Origin: Otis tarda
Taxonomy: Eukaryota; Chordata; Aves; Otidiformes; Otididae
DNA: 64,000 nucleotides
Assembly: GCA_026413225.1 (NCBI GenBank)
Contig: CM048552.1
Span: forward strand, 141,869,053 to 141,933,052
Direction: 5' to 3'
The number at the start of each line of letters is the position of its first letter. Within the stretch, counting starts at the first letter, position 1. Of the stretch, positions 24,501-39,200 are shown piece after piece. The notes beneath the pieces were generated by a model. That model searched no databases, was not told where the DNA came from, and saw nothing but the letters and a program-made list of their open reading frames with translations. Position numbers and translations under genes: made by a program.

Positions 24501-27500
24501 GTAAGAATTCAGAGCTGGTAAGATGACTGCTGGTGATTGGTGAATTTCGTGGTTTGTCTGCATAGGCTTTTAAGTTCAGTGTGTACTCTGTCTTGCCCAG
24601 GACTTGAAAAAAAGCTCTCCTCAAAAATGAGGTGCAGGGTTTACACAGCATCCACAGAAGGCTTATTCTTTGGTCATCTACAGTAAGTGTCTGCTCCTGT
24701 ATTCATGCCTCAGTCAGCAGTGCACCTTGAGGCAAATTTGGAGTATTTGGTGTGGATTTAGACCAGGTGTTTTGCCTTTGACTAGGTTCTCACTTTACAG
24801 ATGTTTTCTGAGGAAATAACAGAGTTTAGTGAGCCATGTTCAGTTCTTTTTGTTTGTCTTTGTCAGGCATTTGATTCAGCATATCAAGCAAGCCTAGAAG
24901 ACCAGAGGAAGTGACTCAAAATCCCAAGGAAGAAGTAATACCGATGAAAGAATGCCCTAAAGATATGGAAAGCTCTGTTTGGATGAATTACAGCTAAATG
25001 GTATTTTCCCTTAGTTTCTGTGGGTGTATGGCACAGCTGAGTCCTGCCCATTCTGACTGTTCAATATAAACACTGCTCAGCTGATAGACATGTTGGGAGA
25101 AACAACTGGTATTCTGGTATTGTGTTGTATACAACTGTGCTTAAAGAAGACCTTAGATACACTGATGGCATTTCCCTTGTTCTCTCAGCATGGTGAATAT
25201 CTGAAGCTGACAGTCAACCTAGTCAAGCAAAAAGCAATGTGTAGTGGAGGAGAAATTATGAATCATAGTGTGGACATATTCTATTTATAACTTCCCTGTT
25301 AGAGATAAATGTTCCAGGAACAGAGAGGAGTAAATGCTACTTATAAACCCTTTCTCAGTATCTCTGGTGGTCTTATTTAAATGTTCAAGTCACTAGCTGA
25401 AGAATTAAGCGTTATCAGAAAGTGAACTGCTGCTTGTGCAGCCTGTTTTTAACAACTGCTCTCTCAGGCATTTCACAACATAACTCATAAAAGCAAAAAT
25501 GGACAGCACCTTCCAGCCTGTCTTCCCAAGATTCAAGATTTGTTCTCAAAAAGAACTTGGACACCAATATGTAACAGTGCCATCTGGTGTTATCAACAAT
25601 GACAATAATATTAAAGTTTGGATGTTTAAGTATTCAAGGATTTTTAACTACTAATTTCTCACAAGTTAAAAGACAGTACATAAGTCCTCAGAAATATTCC
25701 TGAAGTACTCTGATATTTTAGATATTACCAGTTTCAAGCTGATAATACTGTTGATTTGACAAAAAAATTTAGTTCTTTGGGCAGAAATAAAATTTCTTGT
25801 TAGTTTCCACTTCAGCGTAGTCATTATTTAACATTTCACAAGAGCTTGTTTCTTCTTTTTGAAAGCAGTAGACAAATACATGGATAACACTTTTCCTGAA
25901 CTATCTTGAATATTCTAGTATGGCATATTTTCAAACATTGGTGGTATCTTGACACGTGGAAAATAACAGCGCAAAGTTATGAGCTAATTAAATAGAAAGG
26001 TTGCATGTGTGTGACAGAGAGAGAGAAGGCAAACCAGATGACATGTTATCAAACTTGGTTCCTTTTCAAATTAGCAATAAATTCACTGGCTATGTTACAC
26101 TTTCAAGCAGAGTATGATAGAGAGAACGGAGTGGCAGAATTTTTGCTGTTTTTACCAAAACAATGGCTGTATGAAACAAGAAATTGTCACTGTGTGTGGA
26201 AGCAATTTATTTTTCTTCACCAGTGAATACTGTCTTCCACTTACAGTATTTGAAATAAAGAGGTCAAAACTTGTTTGTCTGTGAATTTATAGCTGTGAGA
26301 ACATTAATTATTTGAATTATTATATTCAAATGTTATATAATTACTATTGTCCTTTATATATCTTTCCTGAAGGAACCAGATCAGAAATGGACAGAAAGCA
26401 CCAAGGAGGATGGATACTTCCTTCACGGAAAGTATGATTTTTGAGTAGTCAATGTAAAATTGCAATAAGCTTATCTGCAAGTATTACCTCTTGATCTGTG
26501 ATCCAGTGGAAAGGTTGTGTAAATCTACAGTTACATTGGAAAACACCACAGATAAAATAGATTTCCATGGAAAAAGCTTTTTGTTGAGCTGGTGGACTAT
26601 TCTCTTTACTTTGATTTAGCACTGAGTCTACACCCTTTCCCTTGACTGATGACAGAAGTAACTGATGGATGTCGGTAAAGCTAGCAAGAGCTGATTCTCT
26701 CAGGGATATGAAGGAGCTTCCATCAAACCTAAGACTTTGAACTAAACCTTCTTTAAATTAAGCTATAAACAACTTTGTCTTCTGAGATAATTTTCATGGA
26801 AAAATGAATTAGCCAAACCAAACTTCAGGCTGTTAGCTGGTCATCGGTATTCCTGAGGGAAAGAAAAACCTCCTAAGTTCATGGGAAGCTACATCAAGAT
26901 TTTGTGATATCTTTCAAAGCTTCTCAGCTACCAGGACTGGGGCAGGTGAAGCCTGTTCTAAAACATGACAGGGCCCATGGCCATGCAGAGAATTCATATC
27001 CACACAGTGAATCCTTGTTACTGGCATCCCTTGGGTAATGCAAGAGTAGCAAGCTACTTGCAGCCCTGGTTCTCTCTTCTTAGTGCTTGTCAGTTTTCCC
27101 CGTGAGCCCTGGCTTTGCATTTAGGGCACCAACACTTGTTGGCAATGGCAGCTGAGTCAGTACAAAACCATGCTAGGGTTTTCCCAGCTAGGAAGTTAAG
27201 GAAAGAGGACATCCATCTACTCAAGTAGTTTTGCACTTCCTGCCCTGAACATGGAAGCAAGCAACCCTCAGTTAAAACCACTCTTCTTGCAAAAGACATC
27301 CCCTGACAGTGTATTTGCAGTCAATCTGCAATTGCATAACACCAGGTCCAGTATCTGTAGCGCTGCAGCCAAACACGCCCTGCGCAAGGTGCAGGGAGAG
27401 GCATCGGCACCAACCTCAGGAACGCCTGGTCCTTTCTGCACATTGTTCCTTAATGTGTTCATCCGACTAAATTTGGATTGAATCCCTAATGAGAATGCCA

Positions 27501-30215
27501 AGTGTAATTGTTATTCTCAGCAATGCTCGTAAAACCAATTGAACAGAAGTAGCTGGGGCACTTTAAAAAAGGGAAATAGTCTAGGATAATATTTCTGGGT
27601 TCACTTCACTTCTACTATATTAGTTGTCCTCTGTTCAAAACAGTAGATATAACTTTCTGCTGCAGACAGAAGGATTCCAGCAGAACTGTGGTGTATTGTG
27701 TAAAATCAATATTAATCATTTTCAAATTGTTTGGTTGTTGACTTTTGGAGGACAGCAAGAAATCCTTAGGGCAACTTATTCACAGCACAAACAAAATATT
27801 CAACAACAAAAAAATACGTTTGGCATTTTTAACTTCTTACATTTCACATTTGACCTTTAGAATACTGTTGTCATTTATTCACATAAAGGATCATAAAATG
27901 TGATGAATAACCAATATCTAATCCCTAGTCATGCTTGTGTTGTAGAATTCTGAAACTACTTATGAATTGTATTAAATTACCAATATGCTGGTTTAAACAT
28001 TTTATTACCTTATTTGATGATTTCTTGTCTACTGCTAATGAGCTGTGAACCATAAAAATATGAAGGAAAAAGCCACAACTTTTGTCCCCAAGCACAAGTC
28101 AGTAGCAGAAAATAAAGTCCAGACTTGTAATTTGGGCTGAATTATTATATTCTTTCCAACAGATAAGCTGTTTTTATTTTACTGAGCATCCTCAAAGTGT
28201 TCTTATTTTATCAAGACTCATCTCATGCTGCTTTTGCAATGATGGGATATTCATAGCAGTGATTGGATCCTAGGGAGAAGATTATTTTGCTCCTGTTCTA
28301 TGAAGACCCCACTTCAGATGACTGTTTCAAACTGAGAATCCTACCAGAGTAGTTAAAGAAAACATAAGCAGTCGCAGATTTAATCAACTTATAGGAGCAT
28401 TAATCTAATCACTGTTAAGAAATGTAAAGCGTATTAAATATTGCTACTAACTCTACCCTTCTCTCTCATCCTGGGGTAAAATCTTGGTTGTTGGCTACCC
28501 CTGTTTTTGGCAATATGCTACAGTAGCAGTAGCAGCTATTGCATCACTTAGCCATCAGAAACTAGAACTTCACTTCCCTTCTGTGCATCCCTCTGAAGGC
28601 TGATTTTCTCCTCAAGGACAGTTTGTCTGAACAGCAACTTCACTGAGATAAGAAGGTTTACTAGGAGTAAGGAAACAGGGTGAACCCAAGAATGCTTTTT
28701 TTTTAATATGCCTACATTTATATTTCGTGCAAATGAAATGAGATAGGAAATCTTGGATAATGATAGAAAAAGAGAACAATAATACATATATTTTCCTCAG
28801 AGCACCCTGTGGCTCTCATCTCAGGATCACAGTTCTAACCTCCACATCATACTCAAATATGGAAAGAAAATACCTCTGCCATCTTTACTGTCCCCATTTG
28901 ATTTTCCAGCTTTTGAGATGTTAAGGCATCTAATGCTTTTTATTCAGGCATGCTCTCTTCATCTGTGCTGTGATATGTGAACACAGATACGAGCATGCAC
29001 ACATCATGCTCACGTATAGAGCCTTGTATTAATGGTTTTTTTTGCAAGTCTATTTATCAGAGGACATTAGACTTTTTAATTGCCTTTTGACGTTTTATGA
29101 AACAACTTAACAAGCCCAAAGAGGCTGTATTTTGGCAGCATCCTTGTATCAGATATGATAAGCTATATCTGTCAGGCATTGACAAAGTATTTTTCTTCCA
29201 CTGGGCAGTCTGTTTCTAGACCTGCTTCTCACCAGTTCTCTTCACTGTTTTCTGAGATATTATTTTACTGGCAAGCCTATGTTGTCTGGCACATCTGCAT
29301 AGAGGTGTTATCATGGCTAGAAATGAAAAGGTTTCAACAAAGTAACTTAAGAATAACATGGGTAGCTACCGGGCTCCTGTTTTTAACGTTTTGGCCATAT
29401 CCTGCCTTTCTGCTCTTTAATAATTTCAAAGAGCACCTTTAACATATACTGAGACAGACAGATATATTCTTTGCAAAGCATGGAATTACAGGCTGCAGTT
29501 TTATAGCTCACGGCAAGCGAACTAGAGGACTTATTATTACTTGATGAATCCCTCTCAACGTCTCAGCGGTGAGGAGAAGACAAACAACCCACTAGATGAT
29601 TGATGCTGTGCCTGCCAAGAAGGAAATTTAAAGCATGATTCTCTCTTCCAAAGTCTGTTAAAAAAAAAATACAGTCTGGGTGTGATCCTGCAGTAGCAAC
29701 TGTGTGGGATAAGCACAGACACTATCTCTGCCCTATTGTAAAATGGAAAGTGCATGAACACATGGTGTAACACCAGTAGCAAGGTTTTCAGCATTTCACC
29801 CCTGCCCCTTCCCTACCCGCAGTGCTCCTGGCACGTTGCTCTCCGGCAATGTGTGTCTGCATACCTGTGCCAGGCTGCAAGCTGCGGTGTGAGGCAAGCA
29901 GAAGAGGGGAGCTGGCGAGTGGGACAGCAACAACCATGTCCTGCGCGTCGCCAGCTTAGGGTGTTCAGGAGCTGCATGGGCTGCCCTGAAGCCAGAGAAT
30001 GTCTCTTCTGAGATCTTGAAGGTATTCGGGGTTCAAAATGCCACTCTTCAGACATAACTGAAGCAAACAAATACCATGGAAGTATATAGGTGCCAAAGCA
30101 TAATCACTAAAGAGCTAAGGAATATACAAATGAAAACTAACATTATCACCATTAAGTATGCTTTGCTCATTGAACATTGTAATTCCAAAGACTCTGCTAT
30201 CCTCTTATTTCACTG

Positions 30216-30229
30216 TTTTTTTTTTTTTT
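30216..30229. repeat. Poly-T run (14 T)
   Basis: An uninterrupted T run in pyrimidine-rich sequence. Confidence 0.85.
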
Positions 30230-33200
30230 CTCCAAATCATGGACTCTCTCTTTTTCCTGTGCAGCTGGTTTCCTTCTGCTCTGTTTCTTCTTGCTCTCCT
30301 CAGATGCCCTGACTTGTACATCCTTTGTCAGAGGAGACACATGATAGGACTTACTGAGCAATCTGCTGTGTGCCTGCTTGGCTGCTAGAGATCAGGCTTG
30401 AGAGATCCTTACCTGAGCACTATGCCATGTGGGAAGAGGATCACGCACCTTTCCTGGAATTTGATTGTTCACACCAAATTGCTGTGGTTTGCATTCTTTT
30501 ATTGGAAGAAGGCCATCAAATGGGTGAAGAAAACAGACCTATGTATTCTTCCAAATGAAATTTTCAGTCACCTGGGCATCACACAGAGTACCCCATATCA
30601 AACAGAATCCCTAAACTGCACATGGGCTCCTCAAACTACAGGAGCCAAATTGTAACTTTTCTTTCTAATCTATGTGCCAAATCTACCTCAAAAGGAATGC
30701 TAATAATATACATTTAAAATGTATGGCTGTTTCAACTGCCATGGAAATATTAAACTTTGAATAGGAACAGTTTCAATAAAATATAATTTAATTTAAATTA
30801 ACGCATCTGGTCCCATAAATTTGCCTTTCACTTATTTCATTTTGGTTTTGTAGTCACAACATACTGGAGACAAAAAAAAAAAGAAAAGAATTCCTCTCCA
30901 GGGCATAATGAATTATTGATTTAGGCAACTAGATCAGTATAACTCCATATAGGAAGGCAAAAGTAAATCAGGAAATTAAAATATGCTAAATATATACTTA
31001 GACAAAGAGATTTTGACAAATGCTGAAATTAATATTGGACAGAAAAATATCTAACAGTCTGAATCATGGTCCCTGTCAGGACAGTCCCTAATCTAAATAA
31101 ATTACAATTTAGAGTCTGAATTATGTGGGTAAATGAATCCAATAAAGAAAATAGCTTGTAGAAAAGCTAACACTGAAAATCTGACAGTATTTAAACCCTG
31201 ATCCTGTGAAAACATTTGTTATACAGACCAGACAAGGGATTTGTGAAGAATGGAAAGATTGAAATGCCGTTCCTCAATAATAGCATAAAATGAATGTCCA
31301 CTGCAATAAATGTTTGTACATGGATAATTCATCAACACAAAAAATGTGAGGTTCTCCAAATAACAACTTTTCTCAGGTCTGAAAGGCAACATATTGGGAT
31401 AAAGGGATTTTTTTTTCATGCACTGCACTGGCCTGTGTATTGTAGTGACCAAATTAATCCTTAACTTGGACAAGTACAATTCCTGTTGCACATAATGCTG
31501 CTACCCATTCACATATTACTTAACTTAAGCTTTTGTTTAAAAAAAAAGTTGGAAAAAAAGAAGTTATTTCATTTCAGAGAATGCCTCGTGTATTAAATAT
31601 TGTCCCATATTCCCCTGATTACAGTGATCTCTGCTGCTTTCCTGTATCTCTTGTAGTTTTCAAAATGTGAAAGAAATCTGTAGGCTCATAATGCTTTCAT
31701 TGATGATAAATCTGAAAAATGAACAAAGAAAAAACATCAAAAATCCCAACAAGACACCACCTAAGCCACTCACCTTATGGCCAAACTCTAAGGCCAATTT
31801 GTCTCAAGAAACTGTGAAGGAAATTCTTAAAATATTTTTTTTTTCCCCTTACAGCAGAAACCATACACCAAACTCCTTCTGCTTAGAAAATATCAAATCT
31901 GTAATTCTGTGGATGGAGAAATCAGGAAATATTGACATTCCAGATAGTCGTCATATTCCGCAAACACCAATCTGAATTTTTGAAAGGAAATTATGGAACA
32001 AGAAACATATATTAAAAATCCTAGATTTGTTAAATTTTCTATAAATGGTCATACTAGATTAGAAACGTATGCTTAAAGTAGCTGAAAAACTCTGAAGCAT
32101 ATGCTAAGAGATCCACGTGGGTATTTCTACGTGGTAGGACAGGGGTGGTCGAGAGAGTGCCTATGTGCCTTGCTGCCTGTCATCTGGGGCAGACGACATG
32201 CTGGAACACACCAGGCCTCCCTCCCCAGTCTGGCTCCCTAGTTTGCTGCCGTAGTTGGAAAGAGTCAGGAATTTTCTCCTAAATGACATCCAGGAAAGAG
32301 AGATGTTTAGAAGTTTTTAGGGCTGTGGTACTCCTAAGGAAATCAGATCAAGCTCACCTATGGGTTCCTTTTTCTTATTATTTTAATGACATAATTTGCT
32401 TGTGAAGCACTTTGGAATAAGCATTTTCTCAAACAGTATCCATGGATTAAATTGTTTCTCAATCGAGAGTGTTAAGCGGCTGTCAAAATCATACAGGGAC
32501 TAACAAAAATTAATGTCTACTTCAGAGTTTACATTAAGACTAGTAAGGCTATCAGGACCAATCTTTAAGTAAATCATAACTGTGTCAGGATATTTTTAGA
32601 GATAAAAGGTGTTTCTACTCTGAAAATGGATGCTATCAAATAGCACTATAGGGTTATCTGCATTCGGTAGCTCAACACTTTTCTTGTTCTTTGATTTATA
32701 TACACATTAAAAGGAGTATACGTTTCTTCTAACTGCAAGTGAAAATTTCAGTGGGATATGAGATTCAATTTGATTTCTTTCACCTTTTGAAAACTACAGG
32801 AGATACAGGAGAGCAGCAGAGGACACTGTAATCAAGGAAAAATGGAATGACAAGTAATCAAAATAAAATAGTGTGAAATGTCGAACAAAAGAAAATCACT
32901 TTGGAACGTTATGTTGAAAGAAAATGAGTGAAGATTTTCAGGAGAGAATATTTTATCTTCAAGTCTGGGAGAAAATCCTCCTATCTTAGAAGATTTTGGA
33001 CCTGAATCTTAGTCCAAAATGTAGGGCTTTTGTTTTCAGAACCATTGGTCCAAAAGTCCAGCTTCTCACATACATGTCCATATGTGCTTTCTTGTAAGCT
33101 CTAATCAGCCTTTCCCTAATATCACAAAATTAACATGCTGTGTCCTTTTTATTCTGCTTGCAATTTCTGATGTTGAAAAAAAGAGTTCTTTGAACATCAT

Positions 33201-36200
33201 ATTTTTCCAGCAATGAGAAACCATCTTACGCATGGAGTTTGTAAGTTTTGGTTTTATCTTCTAAGTTTAATTAAATTATGACGGCCTTTAGGAAAACACA
33301 ACATAGTTAGAATTCACTTTGCATAGATGAGAGTGAAACAAGTATCCCTAGGGGTCATGAACCAATTAATAAAAGCAAAACAGCAACTACACATTGCTCT
33401 GTTTGGGAATGAAGTGAATTTCATTTAGCATAGATGAGCAATGAGCAAAAGGAAATTTAATGATGTAAAGGAAACCTTATCTCCAAGAAGTTATGCAACT
33501 ATGCAAATAAGGAAACAACAGTTTTAAAAGTAACTCAAAACATGCAAAGAAGCTTTTGCCTCACACCTTTATGTATCAGGTGATAATGACAGTACACAGT
33601 AGTAAACCTGGTACTAATGATGATGGATAAGATACAGTGCATGTAAGGGAATCATACTATAAATCCTCTCAAGCAAATTAAATTCTGAGAATGGAATCAA
33701 TAAAAGGCAAGAAGATATTAACATAAGCCAGCAAAATTACGAGAAATAAAACTACTTATCACACATATAAGAGGAATAATGTAAAGAATATCCCTTTTAT
33801 TCTGTGTTATGGAGAGTTAAATATCTGAAACATTCCCCAGTTATATTTGAGAGTTTCCTGAAGGGGCTATCTGAAATCCTTTGCCATTAAAATAGTGCTA
33901 ACTAATAGATAGTCTCAATTTAAATATCATTTCTTGTCTTCCTTCAGCAACTTACCTTCCTTTTTCTCTGTAATGGTAGCTGCCTCTACACCTTGGCATG
34001 TGGTAGTGATATTTATCTTGCAAATTCTGAGTTATGTGTTTAGGTCATAAAATTAATGGATAATCCATTTTTAGCACTCCTACGTATAAAACTGCCATTC
34101 AACTTACACATTGGTTTCCATTCTCCTGGACAATGTTTTCAAAGCTTCTTTTCTCCTTCCTATCAGTAACTTTATAGATGTATCTAACACTGCTCTAAGC
34201 AGCAACCATCGCAGCCTGCGCTCATCCGACTCCACGGAGAGGCTCACGCAGCTGCATGCGCTGAGCAGATGCGGTGGGCAATGCCAGCCTGGGGGTTCCC
34301 CAGCCACGAGGCAGCCCCTGAAGTGTGGGTGCTCTGGAGATCTCCCACGGCGGGCTCTCAGGAGGGAGACGTGAAGGGATCCAGTCAAGCAAACAACTGC
34401 CTCCGGTTTCACAGCTTCGGTACTGCAGGGTCTTTTGGTTTCCATTCCTCCCTCCAGAGAGCTTAAGGGCAGTTGGTTTCTCTAACGTCACAAAGTGACA
34501 GAGAGAGAGGCTGCAAGAAGCAGAGGAATTATCATGGGAAAAACTGCGGAAGTCACAGGGAAGGTCAGCATCCTCACAAACCCTGTTCTGCTTTGTTCTG
34601 TTTAGCTGGTAAATGACGGCATCCCTCTGGAGGGAGAGCTACCAGCTTTATTGCTGAGGTAATGCTTGACATTTGTGGAGGTTTTCAGTGAAAACTCTCA
34701 CACTTACCAGTGGGGTTGAGGTTGAATTTTTGGGAGGTTATGGTATTTATTCTCTCCGTTTATGCTTCACAATGTTTGCTAATGTTGAGAAACTCTGCTA
34801 GCTAAGTCTTTTTGTCGTATTAGACATAAACCATAACATCTTTAATTGATAATCTGCAAAGCACGTGTTTGTGGGGATTTCCCAGGAAACTGAAGATCCT
34901 TTTGGGAATCCACAGAGCAGACAAACATCAGAATCACCCTCATTTTTTTCAGACCAAGGCAGAAGTTCCTACTCATACCTGCCTAATCAGGCTTGACTAA
35001 TTAGATCACTGAAGCAGGATAACAGCAAGACGTTACTACTGGTTGCCTTGATGCTGCTGGCAAACTACTGGCAAGCTCTGGTCTGCTTGCCAGAAGCAAC
35101 CACTGTGCCCAGCAAGTGCATAGCCATGATACAGGTGTTGAGTACAAACGGCAAGTTTGTCAATGGCTTTTCATCCAAATAGTCTCTTTAGTGCCCATGT
35201 GCAGGATCAAGTAGCGCATGTAAGGAAGATATTCATATACGTTTAGGAACAGTCAGTAAAACCAGTGCTGTGCTGTTCAGCTCTGTCTTTTCTGAACAGG
35301 TTGTTTCTTCATCTCAAAGTCAAAAAGTTCTGGAACACATTTTTTTTTCTCAGTTTCATTGCAATAGATGGCTACAAGTGCCTTTGTAGCTCTGCTTTCC
35401 CGTTGATCAGGCAGGGTTACCTCAAGGCAGGCTCTTGGGGAACGATGATACACAATTTACTTTCTGCTAACACTATTTTTTAAAGACAGTATTTATACCA
35501 TAAAGGTTGTCTGTCCTTATGAGTCAGTTGTAATCCTAAAGTCATTACAGTCAGAGAACTGGAAAGTATTACCTTCTCCTCTGCTATCAATGGAAAAAAT
35601 TCCCTGACAATTTTCCAACTACCGTTGCCTGCGGTTACAGAAATGCCTCTCACTCAGCTGTAGCTAATTGCTGCCAGTTAGACAGGCAAGAAGAAAGCGA
35701 TGATTTCCCCTTGTCAAGAATTTCTGAACCACAAACCACAAATATGAGCAGAACGAGCTGCTTCTAGCTCATAATATCACATTTCTTGGAAAAATAAATA
35801 AATTATGTGGCCTATGTACAGATTTTTGTTGTTGCTGCCTGTCTCCACGCCCGCTGCCTTGAGTGCTCTGTGCTGTCACTTGCATCTCTTCTCCTGGCCC
35901 TTGATTCCTCCCGTTCCAGTCTTGGGTCTGTCACTGGTAATTATCCATCATTTGAGCAGTGACATGTAACTACAAGCAGAGGACACCTGATCTGTCATTG
36001 GGCTTGCTGATGAAACAGAGTGGTGTTGTACACATCACAAAAATGCCACATAAAGCCCAGACAGCTTTTTCTGTGATAGGGATGTTAGCAAGCTAAATTG
36101 GAACAAAAGAAAAAGGAAATATATTTTAAAAGGGCAGAGTTAATTATTCAAGAAATCTTTTTTTTTTTTTATGGTGAAAATGTTGCATTTTTTGTTGTTG

Positions 36201-39200
36201 TTTTTTTTTGTATTTTGGAAGTTCTCCAAAAAACACATTTTCTGTTACCAAATTCAAACATGTCCTTCAGAAGTTTTGAGAAGCTACTTACCCAGATAAT
36301 GAGTAGGAATGATAACACATATCTTCTCTGACCCATTACATCCAAGCAATGCATAAATCAAGCTCAAAACAAACCAGATGATAAGCACTATAATTTGAAT
36401 AATTAGTATTTCTGATGCCATATCTGTCTTTTTGTTGTTATTCTACAAAAGTGGTTTAATTTGTGAATATATCACTCCATTAGTCACTAGTTAGGTTTTA
36501 ATTATAATTACAACTCCAAAATACCAAAAGAAAATATACATATATACATATATTCACATTACTCTTCTCTCATTTTTGTTTAAGTTCTCAAGTCTTGCTG
36601 CTTTCTTTTTGCTGATAACATTGTGGAATGCTTTATTGATTGTGACTTACCATAGTTTTCATAAAAGCATAATCCCATTGATGTCATAACTTATTTCTGA
36701 GGTTGTTAGACATCGTGTCATGGATTAGAAGGGTCTTTAATTTAAGTACCAAGAACACAGAAAGCCATAAAAGTCTCAAACCAGCAAATCTAACTTAATT
36801 TGTTGTGACAGAAAGCACAGATGAAGGAATTAAAACTGCAATGACTCAAATTTGAACTGTTGTAAATGCTCAGGCTTATGTGGGTCGAATTTGAATTACA
36901 TAAAATCAAATTAATTTCGTTCATAGTCTTTTCTGAGAATCGTAACTTCACTCAATACATTCAAGGAGTGTAGTGAAAAGACTGTGGTAATAGCAGTCAT
37001 CTAGCAGTATATTTGAAAAATAAAACCAGAAGGCAGATATAATTTAAGACAAAAACAAAGTCTTTGTAAATGAAGTTATTGGTAAATAAAGCTTACAGAG
37101 TGGTTCAACCACCCATCCCTGTGCCCATACCAGGAACACTAAATCTCTACTGCTGGGGATCTGCAGGGTGGAGGTCTTCTGGTTTAGCATCACTGCATTG
37201 CACTGGTTTAGGACCAGTATCTGCACTGGTGACAGGTATTTTGCATTGTACCTCTACCATAACAAACACAGGCTCAGTACTCTGCAAACTTTCTCTGTGA
37301 AGTAATTTCAAATTAAGTCTTGGAACACATTAGACGGCTTTATTGTTAAGCACAGATTGTTGAAATCTTCTTTATATCTGGTGCAATGTGGCAATCTGAG
37401 GAACAGAAACAAGTGTCTTTCTCTTAAGTAATAACTTTATAGCTCATTTCTGCATTCCGGGAAAATGCGCAGTATGAGCGGATAAATCCTCTGGAGTGTT
37501 TATGAATATGTATATCATTTGCTGCAGGGGGAGAAGGGATTGACAAGAGTGGTACAAATGTGATACCATTTGTTCCTGCAAAGTGTCAACTGAGCTTTAA
37601 AGAGACTTTTTTCTCTTCCACTCTAGTTGTCTGCTCACAGGACTCAGGTGAATATAGGATTCTGATAATTTGTGTGATGTTCGCTGATTCACATGAGTGG
37701 ATAACCACAGACAAAAAGAAAGAGTGATCTTTGAAGAGATGAGAGTAGCAGTCCTGTTCAGGATTCCTTTATTTCTTTCCATCCCATTACCTTAGCCTTC
37801 TACGGCGGTGAAGGTGTAAAAGTGAAGACTAGCTTGCAGAATACAATAAATACACCGTAGATGTAAACATTGCAATAGTAGAAAAGGTTCTTATACAATG
37901 GAATATAAGAGAATAAGGAAGAATAAACAGAACAGAGAGGGTTTATCTGATGAAACCTGCAGAGCTCTTAAATCCAGGTCTGCAACACAGGTCATCTCAA
38001 CCTCTTATAGTCAAAAGTTAGTCAAAGCCTATTTCCCTCCATTGATTACAATGGGAATGTAATCTTAATTATGAAAACTCTGAATTATTGCAGATGATAA
38101 TTCCTATCTTTTAATCCTTTAATAATATCTACATTTAATTAAAGAAATCCTACACACAGTGATGGCTGGCAATTTGACTATATCTTTACCTATTAGCATG
38201 CAGCAGACATACTTATAAAGGCATCAGTCCCTGGTATCACAGAGTTAAGTCACACTTAACAGCCCAAGCACTATGGATTCACTTGGCTTTTAGCATAATA
38301 TTAATGGTAATAACAAACTCTTTAGGTATGCATGTAGTATTAACCTCCATTCCCAAAGGTACTCCATCATTCAGCAAAAGTGAAACTTCATATACAGACA
38401 CTTTAAATAAGACAGGCCCGGATAAATATGTACTGAATTATAAACTATAATATACAACAAGGTCACAAGACAATTTTCACACTTTCAAAGAAAAGAGAAC
38501 AGCCTAAATTCTTAATTCATGGCATGCTACTGGCCTCGAACTGGTAGACTTGCTTCTAAAATTACTACATATTTATCTTTACCAGTCAAACACTTCCTAA
38601 GACTGAGATCTTGATGGAAACCAGCTAGCTGTGCAATTGCCTCACTGTACTTCTCTATCTTTCCCTAGCTTTTTACTTTTCTGTTGTGCTGCCCTATGAT
38701 CTTCAAAGGTTTTCCCACTCTTTGTAGTTCAATAGAAAGGATAATTAATGTAAGTAAGTGGAAGACTATGTTAACATAGTAGGTGGCAAACAAGGTAGCT
38801 GGTTCAGCTTGGGTTTCTCTGCACCATATTGCATTGTGTTAGAGACAGAGATATCCCTTCCCAGTCTGCTATCTGTCAGTTTTTCCTTAGCACTGAGGAA
38901 AAAAAGCCATAGTTCCTGTGCCAAATCCAGTGTGCTATCAATTTTATCAGAATTGTTCAGTGAGTGTACAAGGCAGAAACCTGCACCGTGTCACAACATT
39001 TGAGAGATGCCCCTGCAGCATATTAGTAAAAGTCTTTATCAATGTAGAGTTATTCTCAGGATCCAGTCCAAAGCACTGCTGGTGAATAAAACTCTCTTGA
39101 CTCCTCTGAGAGTTTATTCTGAACTGTTTCAAGTTTAGGAAAGCCTACAAGTATTTATCTTCAATATTTTAGATGCAACTCTGGTGGTAGCATTATTTTA

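Noticed and set aside
29690..29760. MIR-like SINE (CCTATTGTAAAATGGAAAG)
   Set aside because: Only one short piece resembles the MIR 3' part. There is no core domain or tRNA-like head in order.
34104..34491. Overlapping frames on both strands in a GC-rich patch
   Set aside because: Openness in four frames at once is a composition effect. There is no recognisable domain.
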